Below, piece after piece: positions 1 through 8,899 of a DNA stretch of 64,000 nt. Every line of letters starts with the position of its first letter. Within the stretch, counting starts at the first letter, position 1. Both the position numbers and the translations under genes were made by a program. The notes beneath the pieces were generated by a model. It searched no databases. It had not been told where the DNA came from and saw nothing but the letters and a program-made list of their open reading frames with translations. The DNA comes from Paenibacillus polymyxa M1 (GTDB lineage Bacteria > Bacillota > Bacilli > Paenibacillales > Paenibacillaceae). The DNA lies in NCBI RefSeq assembly GCF_000237325.1, contig NC_017542.1, positions 2,239,501 through 2,303,500 of the forward strand, written 5' to 3'.

Positions 1-1
1 C

Positions 2-760
2 GAGGGCGGAGAATTAAAGGCTATTGGCGATACGACTGTGCTGATTACAGGAGCAAGTGGTGGAATTGGTGCGGCTATTGCCGAGCGTTTTGCAGCAGTA
101 GGGATGAATGTGGTCATTCACTACATGAAGTCCCATGAAAAAGCAAATGAAGTTGCTCGTCGTTGCATGACTTATTCAGGCAAGGTAATGACTGTGTCAG
201 CCGATCTGCGGAGTAAGGAGCAGATTGAACGCATGCGGGAAAAGCTGGATAATCACGGAATGAAGCCAGATATTCTAGTGAATAATGCTGGAATATCTCA
301 TTATGGGCTACTTTCAGATGTTTCAGAAGAGGAATGGGACGAAGTGATGGCCGTGAATGTTAAGGGAACTTTTTTATGTACGCAGGTTTTTATGCCGCAT
401 ATGATTTCCCAACGCTATGGCCGTATTGTGAATGTTTCGTCTGTGTGGGGCATATGTGGAGCTTCGTGCGAGGTATTGTACTCCACTACCAAGGGAGGCA
501 TTAACGCTTTCACTAAAGCGCTGGCTCAAGAGGTTGCGCCTTCTGGCGTAACAGTGAATGCTGTGGCTCCAGGGGCAGTAGACACGTCGATGTTGGATCA
601 TTTGGATGCAGGCGAAATTAACAGTTTGGAAGAAGATATCCCTGCCGGACGATTGGCGCGGCCTGATGAAATATCGTCCCTGGTTTATTTTCTTGCGCTT
701 CCTGAGTCAGGTTATATTAATGGCCAGGTCATAAGTCCTAACGGAGGATGGGTGACTTAA
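2..760 (+). CDS. ymfI: SDR reductase YmfI, EF-P 5-aminopentanone reductase (5' end outside window)
   Basis: Short-chain dehydrogenase/reductase. The Rossmann motif TGASGGIG lies at the N-terminus, followed by NNAG, the catalytic Ser in VNVSSVWG and the YxxxK pair in YSTTK. The frame stays open through the left edge of the window, so the GTG at 38 is probably internal. In B. subtilis the orthologue at this position reduces 5-aminopentanone on Lys32 of elongation factor P. Placement just before ymfJ, ymfK and ymfM matches that orthologue rather than a fatty-acid FabG, and the function is inferred from this synteny. Confidence 0.85.
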   Translation, partial: EGGELKAIGDTTVLITGASGGIGAAIAERFAAVGMNVVIHYMKSHEKANEVARRCMTYSGKVMTVSADLRSKEQIERMREKLDNHGMKPDILVNNAGISHYGLLSDVSEEEWDEVMAVNVKGTFLCTQVFMPHMISQRYGRIVNVSSVWGICGASCEVLYSTTKGGINAFTKALAQEVAPSGVTVNAVAPGAVDTSMLDHLDAGEINSLEEDIPAGRLARPDEISSLVYFLALPESGYINGQVISPNGGWVT

Positions 761-862
761 GGAATACAGCGCATGGAGGAATTCACCAGTATAGTAAGCG
801 TCTGTGAAGAGCATATTACAACTGTTGATTTTAAATCTGAATCATCTAAGGAGGATTTAAGT

Positions 863-1117
863 ATGTCAACAGTTGTTCAGAATTTTGATGTTTGGAAAAA
901 GTTCCTTGGTCAGCGTGTAGAGCAAGCGGAGAAGCTGGGAATCAGTCAAGATACCATTGCAGAGCTTGCTTACGAAATCGGTGATTTTCTGGATGAGAAG
1001 GTCGATCCAGCCAACCACTCCAACCGCGCACTGAAAGAACTGTGGGGAGTTGCCGATGAGAACGAGCGTCATACCATCGCCCGGCTAATGGTTAAATTAG
1101 CCAAGAGCAACGCATAA
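863..1117 (+). CDS. ymfJ: DUF3243 protein YmfJ
   Basis: A small acidic soluble protein of 84 residues, the size of B. subtilis YmfJ. The start is the ATG at 863 because AAGGAGG sits seven bases upstream. The in-frame start at 773 has no such site. It lies between ymfI and ymfK as in Bacillus and is followed by an intrinsic terminator. No enzyme motif is visible and the molecular role is unknown. Confidence 0.85.
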   Translation: MSTVVQNFDVWKKFLGQRVEQAEKLGISQDTIAELAYEIGDFLDEKVDPANHSNRALKELWGVADENERHTIARLMVKLAKSNA

Positions 1118-1131
1118 GCAGGAACCAACAT

Positions 1132-1158
1132 GAAAAGCTCCCTTTTGGGGGGCTTTTC
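1132..1158 (+). terminator. Intrinsic terminator after ymfJ
   Basis: GAAAAGCTCCC pairs with GGGGGCTTTTC across a short loop and ends in a T-rich tail, closing the ymfI-ymfJ unit. Confidence 0.8.
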
Positions 1159-1345
1159 TGTAATGGTTACAGAGCTGTTCTTGTAATTCCATTGTAATTT
1201 ATATATCATAAACGTGATTGAGGCTTACAACACAATATAGCCTATTAAATTTCAATAATTGGTTTTGTCGAATGATGCTATCTTATGATACAATTATGCT
1301 TTGATTTGGCATTGTTGACGGTTTGAATGTGAATGAGGTGCTAAC

Positions 1346-2119
1346 GTGACGGAAGAGACGAAACAGTGGTACATGGAATACAAGATACATAAAAATCGAC
1401 CCGGACTGCTGGGGGACATTGCTTCCATGCTTGGTATTCTGGGGGTTAATATACTGACGATTAACGGTGTTGAAGGCGAAAGACGGGGGATGCTTCTCGA
1501 AACAGACGATGACGAGAAAATACGCATTCTCGGAGATACGTTAAAAAAAGCCAGCAACATTACAGTCACGGCCTTACGTGCTCCGAGACTGGTCGATATA
1601 TTGGCAGTTAGACATGGCCGTTACATTGATCGGGATTCAGATGATCGTAAAACTTTCCGCTTTACACGCGATGAGCTTGGGTTGTTGGTCGATTTTTTGG
1701 GTGAAGTATTAAAGAGGGATGGCAATCAGGTAATTGGTCTTCGCGGGATGCCGCGTGTGGGTAAAACGGAGTCCATTATTGCCAGTAGCGTATGTGCAAT
1801 GAAGCGATGGACTTTTGTGTCGTCGACGTTATTACGACAGACGGTACGCAGTCAGCTTTCTGAGGAAGAAATGAATCCCAACAATGTGTTTATTATTGAC
1901 GGCATTGTGAGTACAATTCGATCAAATGAAAGACATTATCACCTGCTTCAGGAAATTATGAGCATGCCAAGTACCAAAGTGATTGAGCATCCTGATGTAT
2001 TTGTGCGTGAATCGGGATACAGCTTTGACGATTTCAATATCATTATTGAACTTCGCAATAATCCGGCTGAGGAAATTATTTATGATACCTTTACAGCCAG
2101 TTATACAGAAGATCTTTAA
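1346..2119 (+). CDS. ymfK: DUF3388 protein YmfK with N-terminal ACT-like domain
   Basis: 257 residues starting at GTG after GAGGTG. The first ~75 residues look like an ACT regulatory domain (HKNRPGLLGDIASMLG). A central stretch contains GMPRVGKTE, which resembles a P-loop although the spacing is not a textbook Walker A. This matches YmfK/DUF3388 of Bacillus in length and position. The function is unknown; ligand binding and nucleotide binding are both inferences from sequence appearance. Confidence 0.8.
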   Translation: MTEETKQWYMEYKIHKNRPGLLGDIASMLGILGVNILTINGVEGERRGMLLETDDDEKIRILGDTLKKASNITVTALRAPRLVDILAVRHGRYIDRDSDDRKTFRFTRDELGLLVDFLGEVLKRDGNQVIGLRGMPRVGKTESIIASSVCAMKRWTFVSSTLLRQTVRSQLSEEEMNPNNVFIIDGIVSTIRSNERHYHLLQEIMSMPSTKVIEHPDVFVRESGYSFDDFNIIIELRNNPAEEIIYDTFTASYTEDL

Positions 2120-2149
2120 ATAAGTGTAATTACACAAGGAGATGATGAC

Positions 2150-3244
2150 ATGTCAGAACTGGGTCAGCAATTAAAGGAGGCCCGGCTGCAAAAAGGATTG
2201 AGCCTTGACGATGTTCAGGAAATGACGAAGATACGCAAACGTTATCTGGAAGCCATTGAGACGGGCGATTACAAAGTGCTGCCGGGAAGCTTTTATGTCA
2301 GAGCTTTTATTAAAACATACGCCGAAACGGTCGGGTTGAATCCCGATGAGCTTCTGGAAGGGCACCAAAGTAATGTGCCTGAACCTGAACCGGAAGCGGT
2401 CATGGAGCCTGTTACACAGAAACGCTCCAGCCGTCCCGCGACGATTGGCAATCTTAAATGGTTGCCTACAGCGTTAATGTGGCTTTTTCTAGTTCTCATT
2501 GTTGGGGTTATTTATGCTTATTGGGTGAGTAACAACCATTCCACTCCAAAAACAGCAGAAAACACAACGCCGATTACAACACCAAGTACACCAAGTACAA
2601 CACCTAACACAACGCCAAGTACGACACCAAACACGTCTACTCCAAATACAACTACGACACCGAATAATGGTCAGACAACGGCACCAAATGGTGCTGGCGG
2701 GCAGACCCCTGATACGGGAAAAACCGGGGAAACCCAGCCAGGTGGTACGGGAACTACAGATGCGACGACTCCAAATACTGGTCAGCAGCCGGATACGACT
2801 ACGCCAGCGCAGGGAGTAACTGTGGCTCAGGATGGTAAGCAAGGCAAGACGACGATCTTCAAAGTCTCCAGTGCAACGGGGGCCACGGTCAAGGTTGATA
2901 TTAAGGCAACGGGCGAAAGCTGGCTTGAGGTGTACAAGGGACAAAATTCCCGTGGAGAAAAGCTGAGCTATGGTATGACTAAAAGTGGAGATGCCATGTC
3001 TTTTGATATCGGTCCAGAAGGCTTATATATCAAATCAGGACGGTCTTCTGCCACGGATATTTCCGTCGCCGGCCAACCGATAACCGATAATAAATCGACG
3101 ACTCGCGTGTTGATACAGCAAGGGGAAGCTTCTTCCACTGGAGCGAGTAGTGGGGTGACGGGTTCAACGGATACGACGACAAATGGTAGTACGGATACTA
3201 CACAAAGTGGGACAGATTCTAGTACAACTACTGATGGTGAATAA
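2150..3244 (+). CDS. ymfM: RodZ-like membrane protein YmfM (HTH, TM, DUF4115)
   Basis: A cytoplasmic Cro-type helix-turn-helix domain (residues ~1-70) is followed by one membrane helix (~104-126), a long Thr/Pro/Asn/Gly-rich extracytoplasmic linker (~130-220) and a C-terminal DUF4115 beta domain. This is the RodZ architecture; RodZ links MreB to the elongasome. A second low-complexity Ser/Thr/Gly tail follows DUF4115. It sits 30 bases after ymfK behind AAGGAGATGATGAC and is probably co-transcribed with it. The linker DNA is repetitive (ACNCCAANTACAAC-like units) and may vary in length between strains. Confidence 0.85.
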   Translation: MSELGQQLKEARLQKGLSLDDVQEMTKIRKRYLEAIETGDYKVLPGSFYVRAFIKTYAETVGLNPDELLEGHQSNVPEPEPEAVMEPVTQKRSSRPATIGNLKWLPTALMWLFLVLIVGVIYAYWVSNNHSTPKTAENTTPITTPSTPSTTPNTTPSTTPNTSTPNTTTTPNNGQTTAPNGAGGQTPDTGKTGETQPGGTGTTDATTPNTGQQPDTTTPAQGVTVAQDGKQGKTTIFKVSSATGATVKVDIKATGESWLEVYKGQNSRGEKLSYGMTKSGDAMSFDIGPEGLYIKSGRSSATDISVAGQPITDNKSTTRVLIQQGEASSTGASSGVTGSTDTTTNGSTDTTQSGTDSSTTTDGE

Positions 3245-3328
3245 ACGCCTTGTTGCGGTGAAATACTAATGACTGTAATTCTTGGAAAGTCAGTCAGTTC
3301 ATTTTCCGCAAAGTGAGGTGTATACGTT

Positions 3329-3493
3329 ATGACCGTCAGCTGGATTGTGACTGGGCTCGGGATTATTGTCAGTTTACTGGGCTATTATCTAACACCGAAT
3401 GCATGGGGCTATGGCATATTAGGCTTTGGTCTTGCTCACATTGTGCTTGGAATTTTGGATATGTTTAGAAATCCAACACGAAGTCACTATTAG
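3329..3493 (+). CDS. Small two-helix membrane protein, 54 aa
   Basis: An ATG follows AAGTGAGGTG with good spacing. The 54-residue product has two hydrophobic stretches (~4-19 and ~27-45) separated by a short polar turn (TPNAWG) and ends in a basic tail. A strong terminator follows immediately. It is not recognised as a named family. Position in the ymfM operon suggests an envelope role, but that is inference only. Confidence 0.7.
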   Translation: MTVSWIVTGLGIIVSLLGYYLTPNAWGYGILGFGLAHIVLGILDMFRNPTRSHY

Positions 3494-3515
3494 AAATGTT
3501 AAACTGCAATTGTAA

Positions 3516-3557
3516 TAAAGGCGTTTTTGTCGGGGGACTGGCAAGAACGCCTTTTTA
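3516..3557 (+). terminator. Intrinsic terminator
   Basis: AAAGGCGTT and AACGCCTTTTT form a stem with a T tail after the 54-aa gene. Confidence 0.8.
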
Positions 3558-3637
3558 GTGAACGGATTATTGGATTTTTGTAAATGACTAGCCTATAATT
3601 AGATATTGAACTTTGTTGTGGAAAGGAAAGTGAAACG

Positions 3638-4129
3638 ATGGCTTCAGAAAATTCATTTGATATCGTCTCCAAAATGGATATGCAGGAGTTAACAAATGCG
3701 GTTCATCAGACGGAGCGTGAAATTGAAACGAGATTTGATTTCAAGGGGAGCAAAAGTAGCCTCAAGCTTGAGAAAGATGCTCTTACGATTGCATCGGAAG
3801 ATGAATACAAGTTGAATGCGGTGATTGATATTTTGCAATCTAAAATGGTCAAACGAGGTCTATCCCTTAAAAACGTGGAATTTGGAAAATTGGAACCAGC
3901 TTCTTTAGGTTCAGTGCGTCAGCGTCTTTCTCTTAAGCAGGGAATTGATCAGGATAACGCCAAAAAAATTAATATCCTTATTCGGGATTCCAAGCTTAAA
4001 GTGAAAAGTCAGATTCAAGGTGATCAAATTCGAGTGACTGGAAAAAATAGGGATGATTTACAAGCCATTATTCAATTGCTGCGGAAAGCCGATCTGCCGT
4101 TGGAGCTTCAATTTACAAACATGAAATAA
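3638..4129 (+). CDS. yajQ: YajQ family (UPF0234/DUF520) nucleotide-binding protein
   Basis: 163 residues, full length for the family, beginning MASENSFDIVS and carrying the characteristic ETRFDFKG segment. YajQ proteins have two ferredoxin-like folds and bind nucleotides; some bind cyclic di-GMP. It is a single-gene unit with the ribosome site GAAAGGAAAG. No pathway partner is visible nearby. Confidence 0.9.
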   Translation: MASENSFDIVSKMDMQELTNAVHQTEREIETRFDFKGSKSSLKLEKDALTIASEDEYKLNAVIDILQSKMVKRGLSLKNVEFGKLEPASLGSVRQRLSLKQGIDQDNAKKINILIRDSKLKVKSQIQGDQIRVTGKNRDDLQAIIQLLRKADLPLELQFTNMK

Positions 4130-4337
4130 GCCGTTTTCTCTCATAGATTTTGTAGGACTAAACGTTGCTTGATGTGCAGCAGGTTATTTTGACATGCGTT
4201 TTGCGCCATATTATACTTGTAACGAAAATGCAGACATTGAGGTGTATAACGCTCGTCGAAAGCGATTTACATAGGATTGAATTCAATCCGAAAGCTGCCA
4301 TTTGTAATCAAGTACGATAATCAGGGGAGAGTGTGTT

Positions 4338-4925
4338 GTGAATTTACCCAACAGAATTACAATAACGCGGATTTGCCTTATCCCGGTGATGATGCTGGCT
4401 TTGCTGGTGGATTTTGATTTTTATCCGCCACCGATTGAGATCGGTGCATTCACGCTGCCGTATAATCAGCTGATTGCGGCTATCATTTTCCTTGTAGCAG
4501 CCAGCACAGATGGCCTTGACGGATATTTGGCTCGTAAAAATAATATGGTCACCAATTTGGGCAAGCTGTTGGACCCCCTTGCTGATAAGCTGTTGGTAAC
4601 TGCTATTTTGGTTTCTTTGGTGGAAATGGGAAAAATTGATTCTTGGGTTGTCGTTGTGATTGTCAGTCGTGAGTTTGCGGTTACGGGTCTGAGACAGATC
4701 GCCTTATTGGATGGCTCTGTGGTTGCTGCAAGCAATTGGGGGAAATTAAAGACGATCATCCAGATCATTGCTATTGTAGCACTGCTCATTAATAATTTCC
4801 CGTTTGTTTTTCTGGGTATTCCGTTTGATTTAATAGCGATATGGGCAGCTGTGTTAATCACCATTTATTCGGGTATTGATTACTTTGTAAAGAATATCCA
4901 TTTGCTGAGCTCCTCTAAAGTTTAA
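4338..4925 (+). CDS. pgsA: CDP-diacylglycerol-glycerol-3-phosphate 3-phosphatidyltransferase
   Basis: Integral membrane enzyme making phosphatidylglycerol phosphate from CDP-diacylglycerol and glycerol-3-phosphate. The CDP-alcohol phosphotransferase signature DG-x2-AR-x8-G-x3-D-x3-D is intact around residues 58-82 (DGLDGYLAR, then GKLLDPLADK). Several hydrophobic helices span the 195 residues. It starts at GTG after AGGGGAGAG. pgsA just upstream of cinA-recA is the standard Bacillales order. Confidence 0.95.
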   Translation: MNLPNRITITRICLIPVMMLALLVDFDFYPPPIEIGAFTLPYNQLIAAIIFLVAASTDGLDGYLARKNNMVTNLGKLLDPLADKLLVTAILVSLVEMGKIDSWVVVVIVSREFAVTGLRQIALLDGSVVAASNWGKLKTIIQIIAIVALLINNFPFVFLGIPFDLIAIWAAVLITIYSGIDYFVKNIHLLSSSKV

Positions 4926-4941
4926 CAGGATAAATCTTATG

Positions 4942-4980
4942 GAAACAGCAATAGGGACTTAACTTATTGCTGTTTCTTTA
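4942..4980 (+). terminator. Intrinsic terminator after pgsA
   Basis: GAAACAGCAATA pairs with TATTGCTGTTTC, followed by TTTAC. Confidence 0.75.
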
Positions 4981-5018
4981 CATAATTCACATTATACGCA
5001 TCATAGGAGGACGAATTG

Positions 5019-6287
5019 ATGAAAGCTGAAATCATTGCAGTAGGAACAGAGTTATTACTTGGACAAATAGTAAATACAAATGCCCAATATTTGTCGCAAG
5101 AGCTAGCTACTATCGGAATTGATGTATATTTTCAGACTGTAGTTGGCGATAACATGGATCGACTTCAGGAAGCGGTACGTCTTGCTCAGAAGCGTGCGGA
5201 TATTATTTTGTTTTCTGGTGGGCTGGGGCCAACTCAGGACGATTTGACAAAAGATGCGATAGCGGTTGTACTGGGGCGAAAATTGCAGATAGATCGTCTT
5301 GCCATGGACAAGCTGGATCAGTTTTTCCGTAACCGTGGGGTAGAAATGACCGAGAATAACCGCCGCCAGGCGCTTTCTATTGAAGGAGCCACTCCGCTTG
5401 AAAATGAGACGGGTTTAGCTATAGGGGATGCCATTGCACAGGACGGTAAATTTTATGTGGTTTTGCCCGGACCACCTAAGGAACTTAAACCTATGTTTGC
5501 AAATCATGCTAAACCATGGTTGCTTCAGCAGGCATTAAGCGGTGAGGAGATGCCGATTTATTCGAAAATGCTAAAATTCGCAGGGATCGGTGAGTCAGCT
5601 CTTGAAACGCGCTTGTTAGATCTGATCGAATCCCAGACGGACCCCACGATTGCTCCTTATGCCAAGGAAGGGGAAGTCACGATCCGTATATCCACCAAGG
5701 CGGCCAGTGAGAGTGAAGCTTTAATTAAGCTGACGGCTACGGAAGTACAAATTCAGCAGCGTCTTTCCGAATATATGTATGCAAGTGAGGATGTTACGCT
5801 GGAGAAGGTGATTGTAGATTTAATGGCCAAGCGCGGACTTACTGTGAGCGCAGCGGAAAGCTGTACAGGCGGTATGCTGATGGAACACATCACTTCTATA
5901 CCTGGCAGTGCTGTTATGTTTCAAGGTGGCATCGTGTGTTATTCCAATGAAATGAAGATGAAATTGCTCAATGTGCCTTATGATTATTTGGAAGGGGATC
6001 ATGCGCCAGGCGCAGTGAGTAAGGAAGTAGCCCTTGTGCTTGCAGAGCAGGCAAGGATGATTATGGACAGCGATTTCGGACTTTCTGTTACTGGTGTAGC
6101 TGGGCCCGGATATTCCGAGCGGAAGCCAGTCGGCCTGGTGTATATTGGTATTGCTGAGCGCGACAAGGAAACAGAAGTATATGAGCTGAATTTAAGCGGT
6201 AACCGTGAGACCATCCGTTTGCGATCCGTCAAAGCTATCCTGTACAGATTGTGGCGCCGATTGGTAGAGAACGAGAAACTCTCTTAA
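5019..6287 (+). CDS. cinA: CinA family protein (nicotinamide-nucleotide amidase / competence-damage)
   Basis: 422 residues in two domains. The N-terminal MoCF/COG1058 domain includes GTELLLGQIVNTNAQ and SGGLGPTQDD. The C-terminal CinA domain includes AAESCTGGML and SVTGVAGPG, the region carrying NMN deamidase activity in family members. ATG 5019 has better spacing from TAGGAGG than the TTG just before it. It directly precedes recA as in B. subtilis and streptococci, but the terminator and SOS promoter between them suggest that recA has its own control. Confidence 0.93.
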   Translation: MKAEIIAVGTELLLGQIVNTNAQYLSQELATIGIDVYFQTVVGDNMDRLQEAVRLAQKRADIILFSGGLGPTQDDLTKDAIAVVLGRKLQIDRLAMDKLDQFFRNRGVEMTENNRRQALSIEGATPLENETGLAIGDAIAQDGKFYVVLPGPPKELKPMFANHAKPWLLQQALSGEEMPIYSKMLKFAGIGESALETRLLDLIESQTDPTIAPYAKEGEVTIRISTKAASESEALIKLTATEVQIQQRLSEYMYASEDVTLEKVIVDLMAKRGLTVSAAESCTGGMLMEHITSIPGSAVMFQGGIVCYSNEMKMKLLNVPYDYLEGDHAPGAVSKEVALVLAEQARMIMDSDFGLSVTGVAGPGYSERKPVGLVYIGIAERDKETEVYELNLSGNRETIRLRSVKAILYRLWRRLVENEKLS

Positions 6288-6340
6288 TTATCGATGAGTT
6301 GTTTTAGATAGATATTCATGATATAATCTTTTTATTCGGA

Positions 6341-6378
6341 AGAACCGTTGCAAAGCTTTTTGCCAGCGGTTCTTTTTT
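6341..6378 (+). terminator. Intrinsic terminator between cinA and recA
   Basis: AGAACCG and CGGTTCT flank an A/T-rich loop and are followed by TTTTT. Confidence 0.7.
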
Positions 6379-6431
6379 CGTTTTAAGAGAAAGGTATAAC
6401 TATAGAAGAGAGCTGCGGGAAATAAAAAAAA

Positions 6432-6445
6432 CGAATGTATGTTCG
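6432..6445 (+). promoter_or_regulatory. LexA (SOS) box of recA
   Basis: CGAATGTATGTTCG differs by one base from the Gram-positive LexA consensus CGAAC-N4-GTTCG. It lies 9 bases upstream of the recA -35 hexamer, as expected for DNA-damage control of recA. Confidence 0.85.
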
Positions 6446-6454
6446 AAAAAATGC

Positions 6455-6483
6455 TTGGCAAGCGTGTCAAAACAAGGTATTAT
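6455..6483 (+). promoter_or_regulatory. recA promoter (sigma-A type)
   Basis: TTGGCA, a 17-base spacer, then TATTAT. This places the transcription start near 6490 and shows that the upstream in-frame TTG at 6455 cannot be the recA start. Confidence 0.7.
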
Positions 6484-6514
6484 TAAAGTACAAACAATGA
6501 AGGATGTGAGTTTA

Positions 6515-7576
6515 TTGTCAGATCGTCGTGCTGCGCTGGATATGGCGCTCCGTCAAATAGAAAAGCAATTTGGTAAAGGTTCCATCATGAAGTTGGGTGA
6601 GTCTACCCACATGCAAGTGGAAACAATCCCCAGTGGTTCGATTGCTTTGGATATTGCGTTAGGAACGGGCGGCTTTCCAAGAGGCCGGATTATTGAAGTA
6701 TATGGACCGGAATCATCCGGTAAAACGACAGTAGCTCTTCATGCTATCGCAGAGGTGCAAAAAACAGGCGGACAAGCCGCCTTTATCGATGCCGAGCATG
6801 CACTTGATCCGTCGTATGCGAGCAAGCTGGGTGTCAATATTGATGAGTTGTTACTATCGCAACCAGATACAGGTGAGCAGGCATTGGAGATTGCCGAAGC
6901 TCTTGTGCGTAGTGGGGCAGTGGACATTATCGTCGTTGACTCTGTAGCGGCACTTGTACCGAAGGCAGAGATTGAAGGCGAAATGGGAGATTCCCATGTC
7001 GGTCTTCAAGCGCGCTTGATGTCACAGGCATTGCGTAAGCTGTCTGGAGCCATTAATAAATCGAAAACCATTGCTATCTTTATCAACCAGCTCCGTGAAA
7101 AAGTAGGTGTTATGTTCGGTAACCCTGAAACTACACCGGGTGGACGTGCCTTGAAGTTTTACTCTACGGTACGTTTGGATGTTCGTCGTATCGAAAGCTT
7201 GAAAATGGGTAACGACATCGTGGGTAACCGTACACGTATTAAAGTCGTGAAGAATAAAGTCGCACCTCCTTTCCGTCAGGCTGAAGTGGATATTATGTAC
7301 GGTGAGGGCATTTCCAAAGAAGGAAGCTTGATCGATATCGGTACGGAGCACGACATTGTCGACAAGAGCGGAGCATGGTATTCCTACGAAGGCGAGCGCC
7401 TTGGTCAGGGACGTGAGAATGCAAAGCAATTTTTGAAGGAAAATCCGAACATTGCTAGTACGATCGAGCAAAAAATCCGGGTGGCCAGTAATTTGATTAC
7501 AACAATTGCTCCACCGACAGAAGAAGAGTTGGCGCAGGAGGCCAAGGAAGAACAGGAATTGCTGGAGCTTGAATAA
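6515..7576 (+). CDS. recA: Recombinase RecA
   Basis: 353 residues beginning [17 protein letters not shown] at a TTG codon, ten bases after AAGGA and downstream of the SOS promoter. Walker [10 protein letters not shown], the Walker B region [10 protein letters not shown], the L2-region sequence around [16 protein letters not shown] and the Glu-rich C-terminal tail are all present. RecA forms filaments on ssDNA for strand exchange and triggers LexA cleavage. It is followed by a terminator and recX. Confidence 0.97.
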   Translation: MSDRRAALDMALRQIEKQFGKGSIMKLGESTHMQVETIPSGSIALDIALGTGGFPRGRIIEVYGPESSGKTTVALHAIAEVQKTGGQAAFIDAEHALDPSYASKLGVNIDELLLSQPDTGEQALEIAEALVRSGAVDIIVVDSVAALVPKAEIEGEMGDSHVGLQARLMSQALRKLSGAINKSKTIAIFINQLREKVGVMFGNPETTPGGRALKFYSTVRLDVRRIESLKMGNDIVGNRTRIKVVKNKVAPPFRQAEVDIMYGEGISKEGSLIDIGTEHDIVDKSGAWYSYEGERLGQGRENAKQFLKENPNIASTIEQKIRVASNLITTIAPPTEEELAQEAKEEQELLELE

Positions 7577-7665
7577 AGCTTGCCCGAAACTTCGCTTCTG
7601 ATCTGTCATGTGAACTGTAGCCTAGGGATTATGGTACAGTCCGTTTAAATAGCATGATTCTGATG

Positions 7666-7692
7666 CCCTGCACAGTTGTGCAGGGTATTTTT
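7666..7692 (+). terminator. Intrinsic terminator after recA
   Basis: CCCTGCAC-AGTT-GTGCAGGG is a perfect 8-bp stem followed by TATTTTT. Confidence 0.85.
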
Positions 7693-7761
7693 GCATCAAA
7701 TAAAGTCTGCTTTGTCAGCAGAATCTAACTTTTACGTAGCAGGTGATCGTAGGCTGCTTTC

Positions 7762-8538
7762 GTGAATTTCAAAGTGAGGGAAAACATATTGCAGTTGGAC
7801 GATAAAGATGAATTCACTTCGGAAGAAAATAAACAGCAAGGGATTTCTCTTTTTCCAGATCATGAGGAATTGATGATTACTAGAGTGGAGCAGGGACAGG
7901 GACGCAAGCGTGGAAGATACATCATTCATTTTGGTCCATACTCACTGTCTGTATTGGAAGATGTAATGATCAAGTACAACATGTTCAAAGGAACGTCATT
8001 CGTCAAAAAAGAACTAGAAGATATCGTTCTGGCAGATGAAAAACAACAGGCTTATGTACATGCGCTGCGCTATTTGGGGCAAAAGCCTCGTACACGTCAG
8101 GAAATTGCCCAGCGTTTAGCGCAAAAGGAAGTGGATCAGGCTGTTATTGATGAGATACTGGTACGATTGCAAAGGGAGAAGCTTGTAGATGATGATTTAT
8201 ACGCGCGTCAGTGGGCAAGACAGCGTATAACAAGCCAACGTAAGGGTAAGATGTGGATCAGGCAAGAACTTCGTCAGAAGGGCATCTCTAAAGCTTCTAT
8301 CGGGGAAGCATTAGGTGAGATCACCGACAATGAGGAGTGGGAGAGTGCCTTGTCGGTTGGACGTAAGAAATGGAATCAGGTACGTGGTGATATAATGGAT
8401 AAAAAAAGGAAAACATTCCCGTTTCTTATGAGACGCGGCTATTCAGGGGATATGACACGCCGTGTGGTCAATCATCTCAGTGCGGCCGAGCAAGACGGAG
8501 CATTCGAAGACGAAGAATTACTGCATTGGGAGGAATAA
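7762..8538 (+). CDS. recX: Regulatory protein RecX
   Basis: RecX modulates RecA filaments. The product is up to 258 residues and rich in helical three-helix repeats (LRYLGQKPRTRQEIAQRL, then a VDDDLYARQWARQR segment typical of RecX). The ~60-residue N-terminal extension is usual for Bacillales RecX. The start is uncertain: GTG 7762 is given, and TTG 7789 behind GTGAGGGAA is an alternative. Confidence 0.88.
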   Translation: MNFKVRENILQLDDKDEFTSEENKQQGISLFPDHEELMITRVEQGQGRKRGRYIIHFGPYSLSVLEDVMIKYNMFKGTSFVKKELEDIVLADEKQQAYVHALRYLGQKPRTRQEIAQRLAQKEVDQAVIDEILVRLQREKLVDDDLYARQWARQRITSQRKGKMWIRQELRQKGISKASIGEALGEITDNEEWESALSVGRKKWNQVRGDIMDKKRKTFPFLMRRGYSGDMTRRVVNHLSAAEQDGAFEDEELLHWEE

Positions 8539-8625
8539 GTTGCAAAACGGTAGCTGAACCTTTGGCTAGATAAGCCGGTTATTATATGGACAGCTGCATG
8601 GTAGTCTACTAATGTTTGCATTCCC

Positions 8626-8655
8626 TTGACAATGCCATTTGTCAAATAATAAAAT
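8626..8655 (+). promoter_or_regulatory. Candidate sigma-A promoter upstream of rny
   Basis: TTGACA, 18 bases, then TAAAAT. The ~245 bases between it and the rny start form a long leader that includes a TGTGGA/TCCACA inverted pair at about 8675-8713. Confidence 0.5.
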
Positions 8656-8899
8656 ATATATGAAACGATATTTGTGGAGTGCCCTTTTTCCTTCCAAAAA
8701 AGCGGAATCCACAGTAAAGTTCTCATCGCCAAATAACAAGTGATGCCGCTATGCCAGGCGGAATTGTACGTGTGAAAGCATGTGCATATGAAATGAAGCG
8801 ACCTTGTGTCGTTATCTTAGTTTGACGATCAAAGTAAATGTGACAATTTCAAAAAGTCCCAAGGAATGCCTTGGAGGAACCAACGGGGAGGTGAACAGT

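Noticed and set aside
773..862. Upstream extension of ymfJ
   Set aside because: The internal ATG at 863 has a textbook AAGGAGG and gives the family length.
2569..2700. Repetitive ACAACACC-type DNA in ymfM considered as a mobile or regulatory repeat
   Set aside because: It is the coding sequence of the Thr/Pro/Asn-rich linker of the RodZ-like protein.
6455..6514. Longer RecA N-terminus from TTG 6455
   Set aside because: This TTG is the -35 hexamer of the SOS-linked promoter; the conserved protein begins at TTG 6515.
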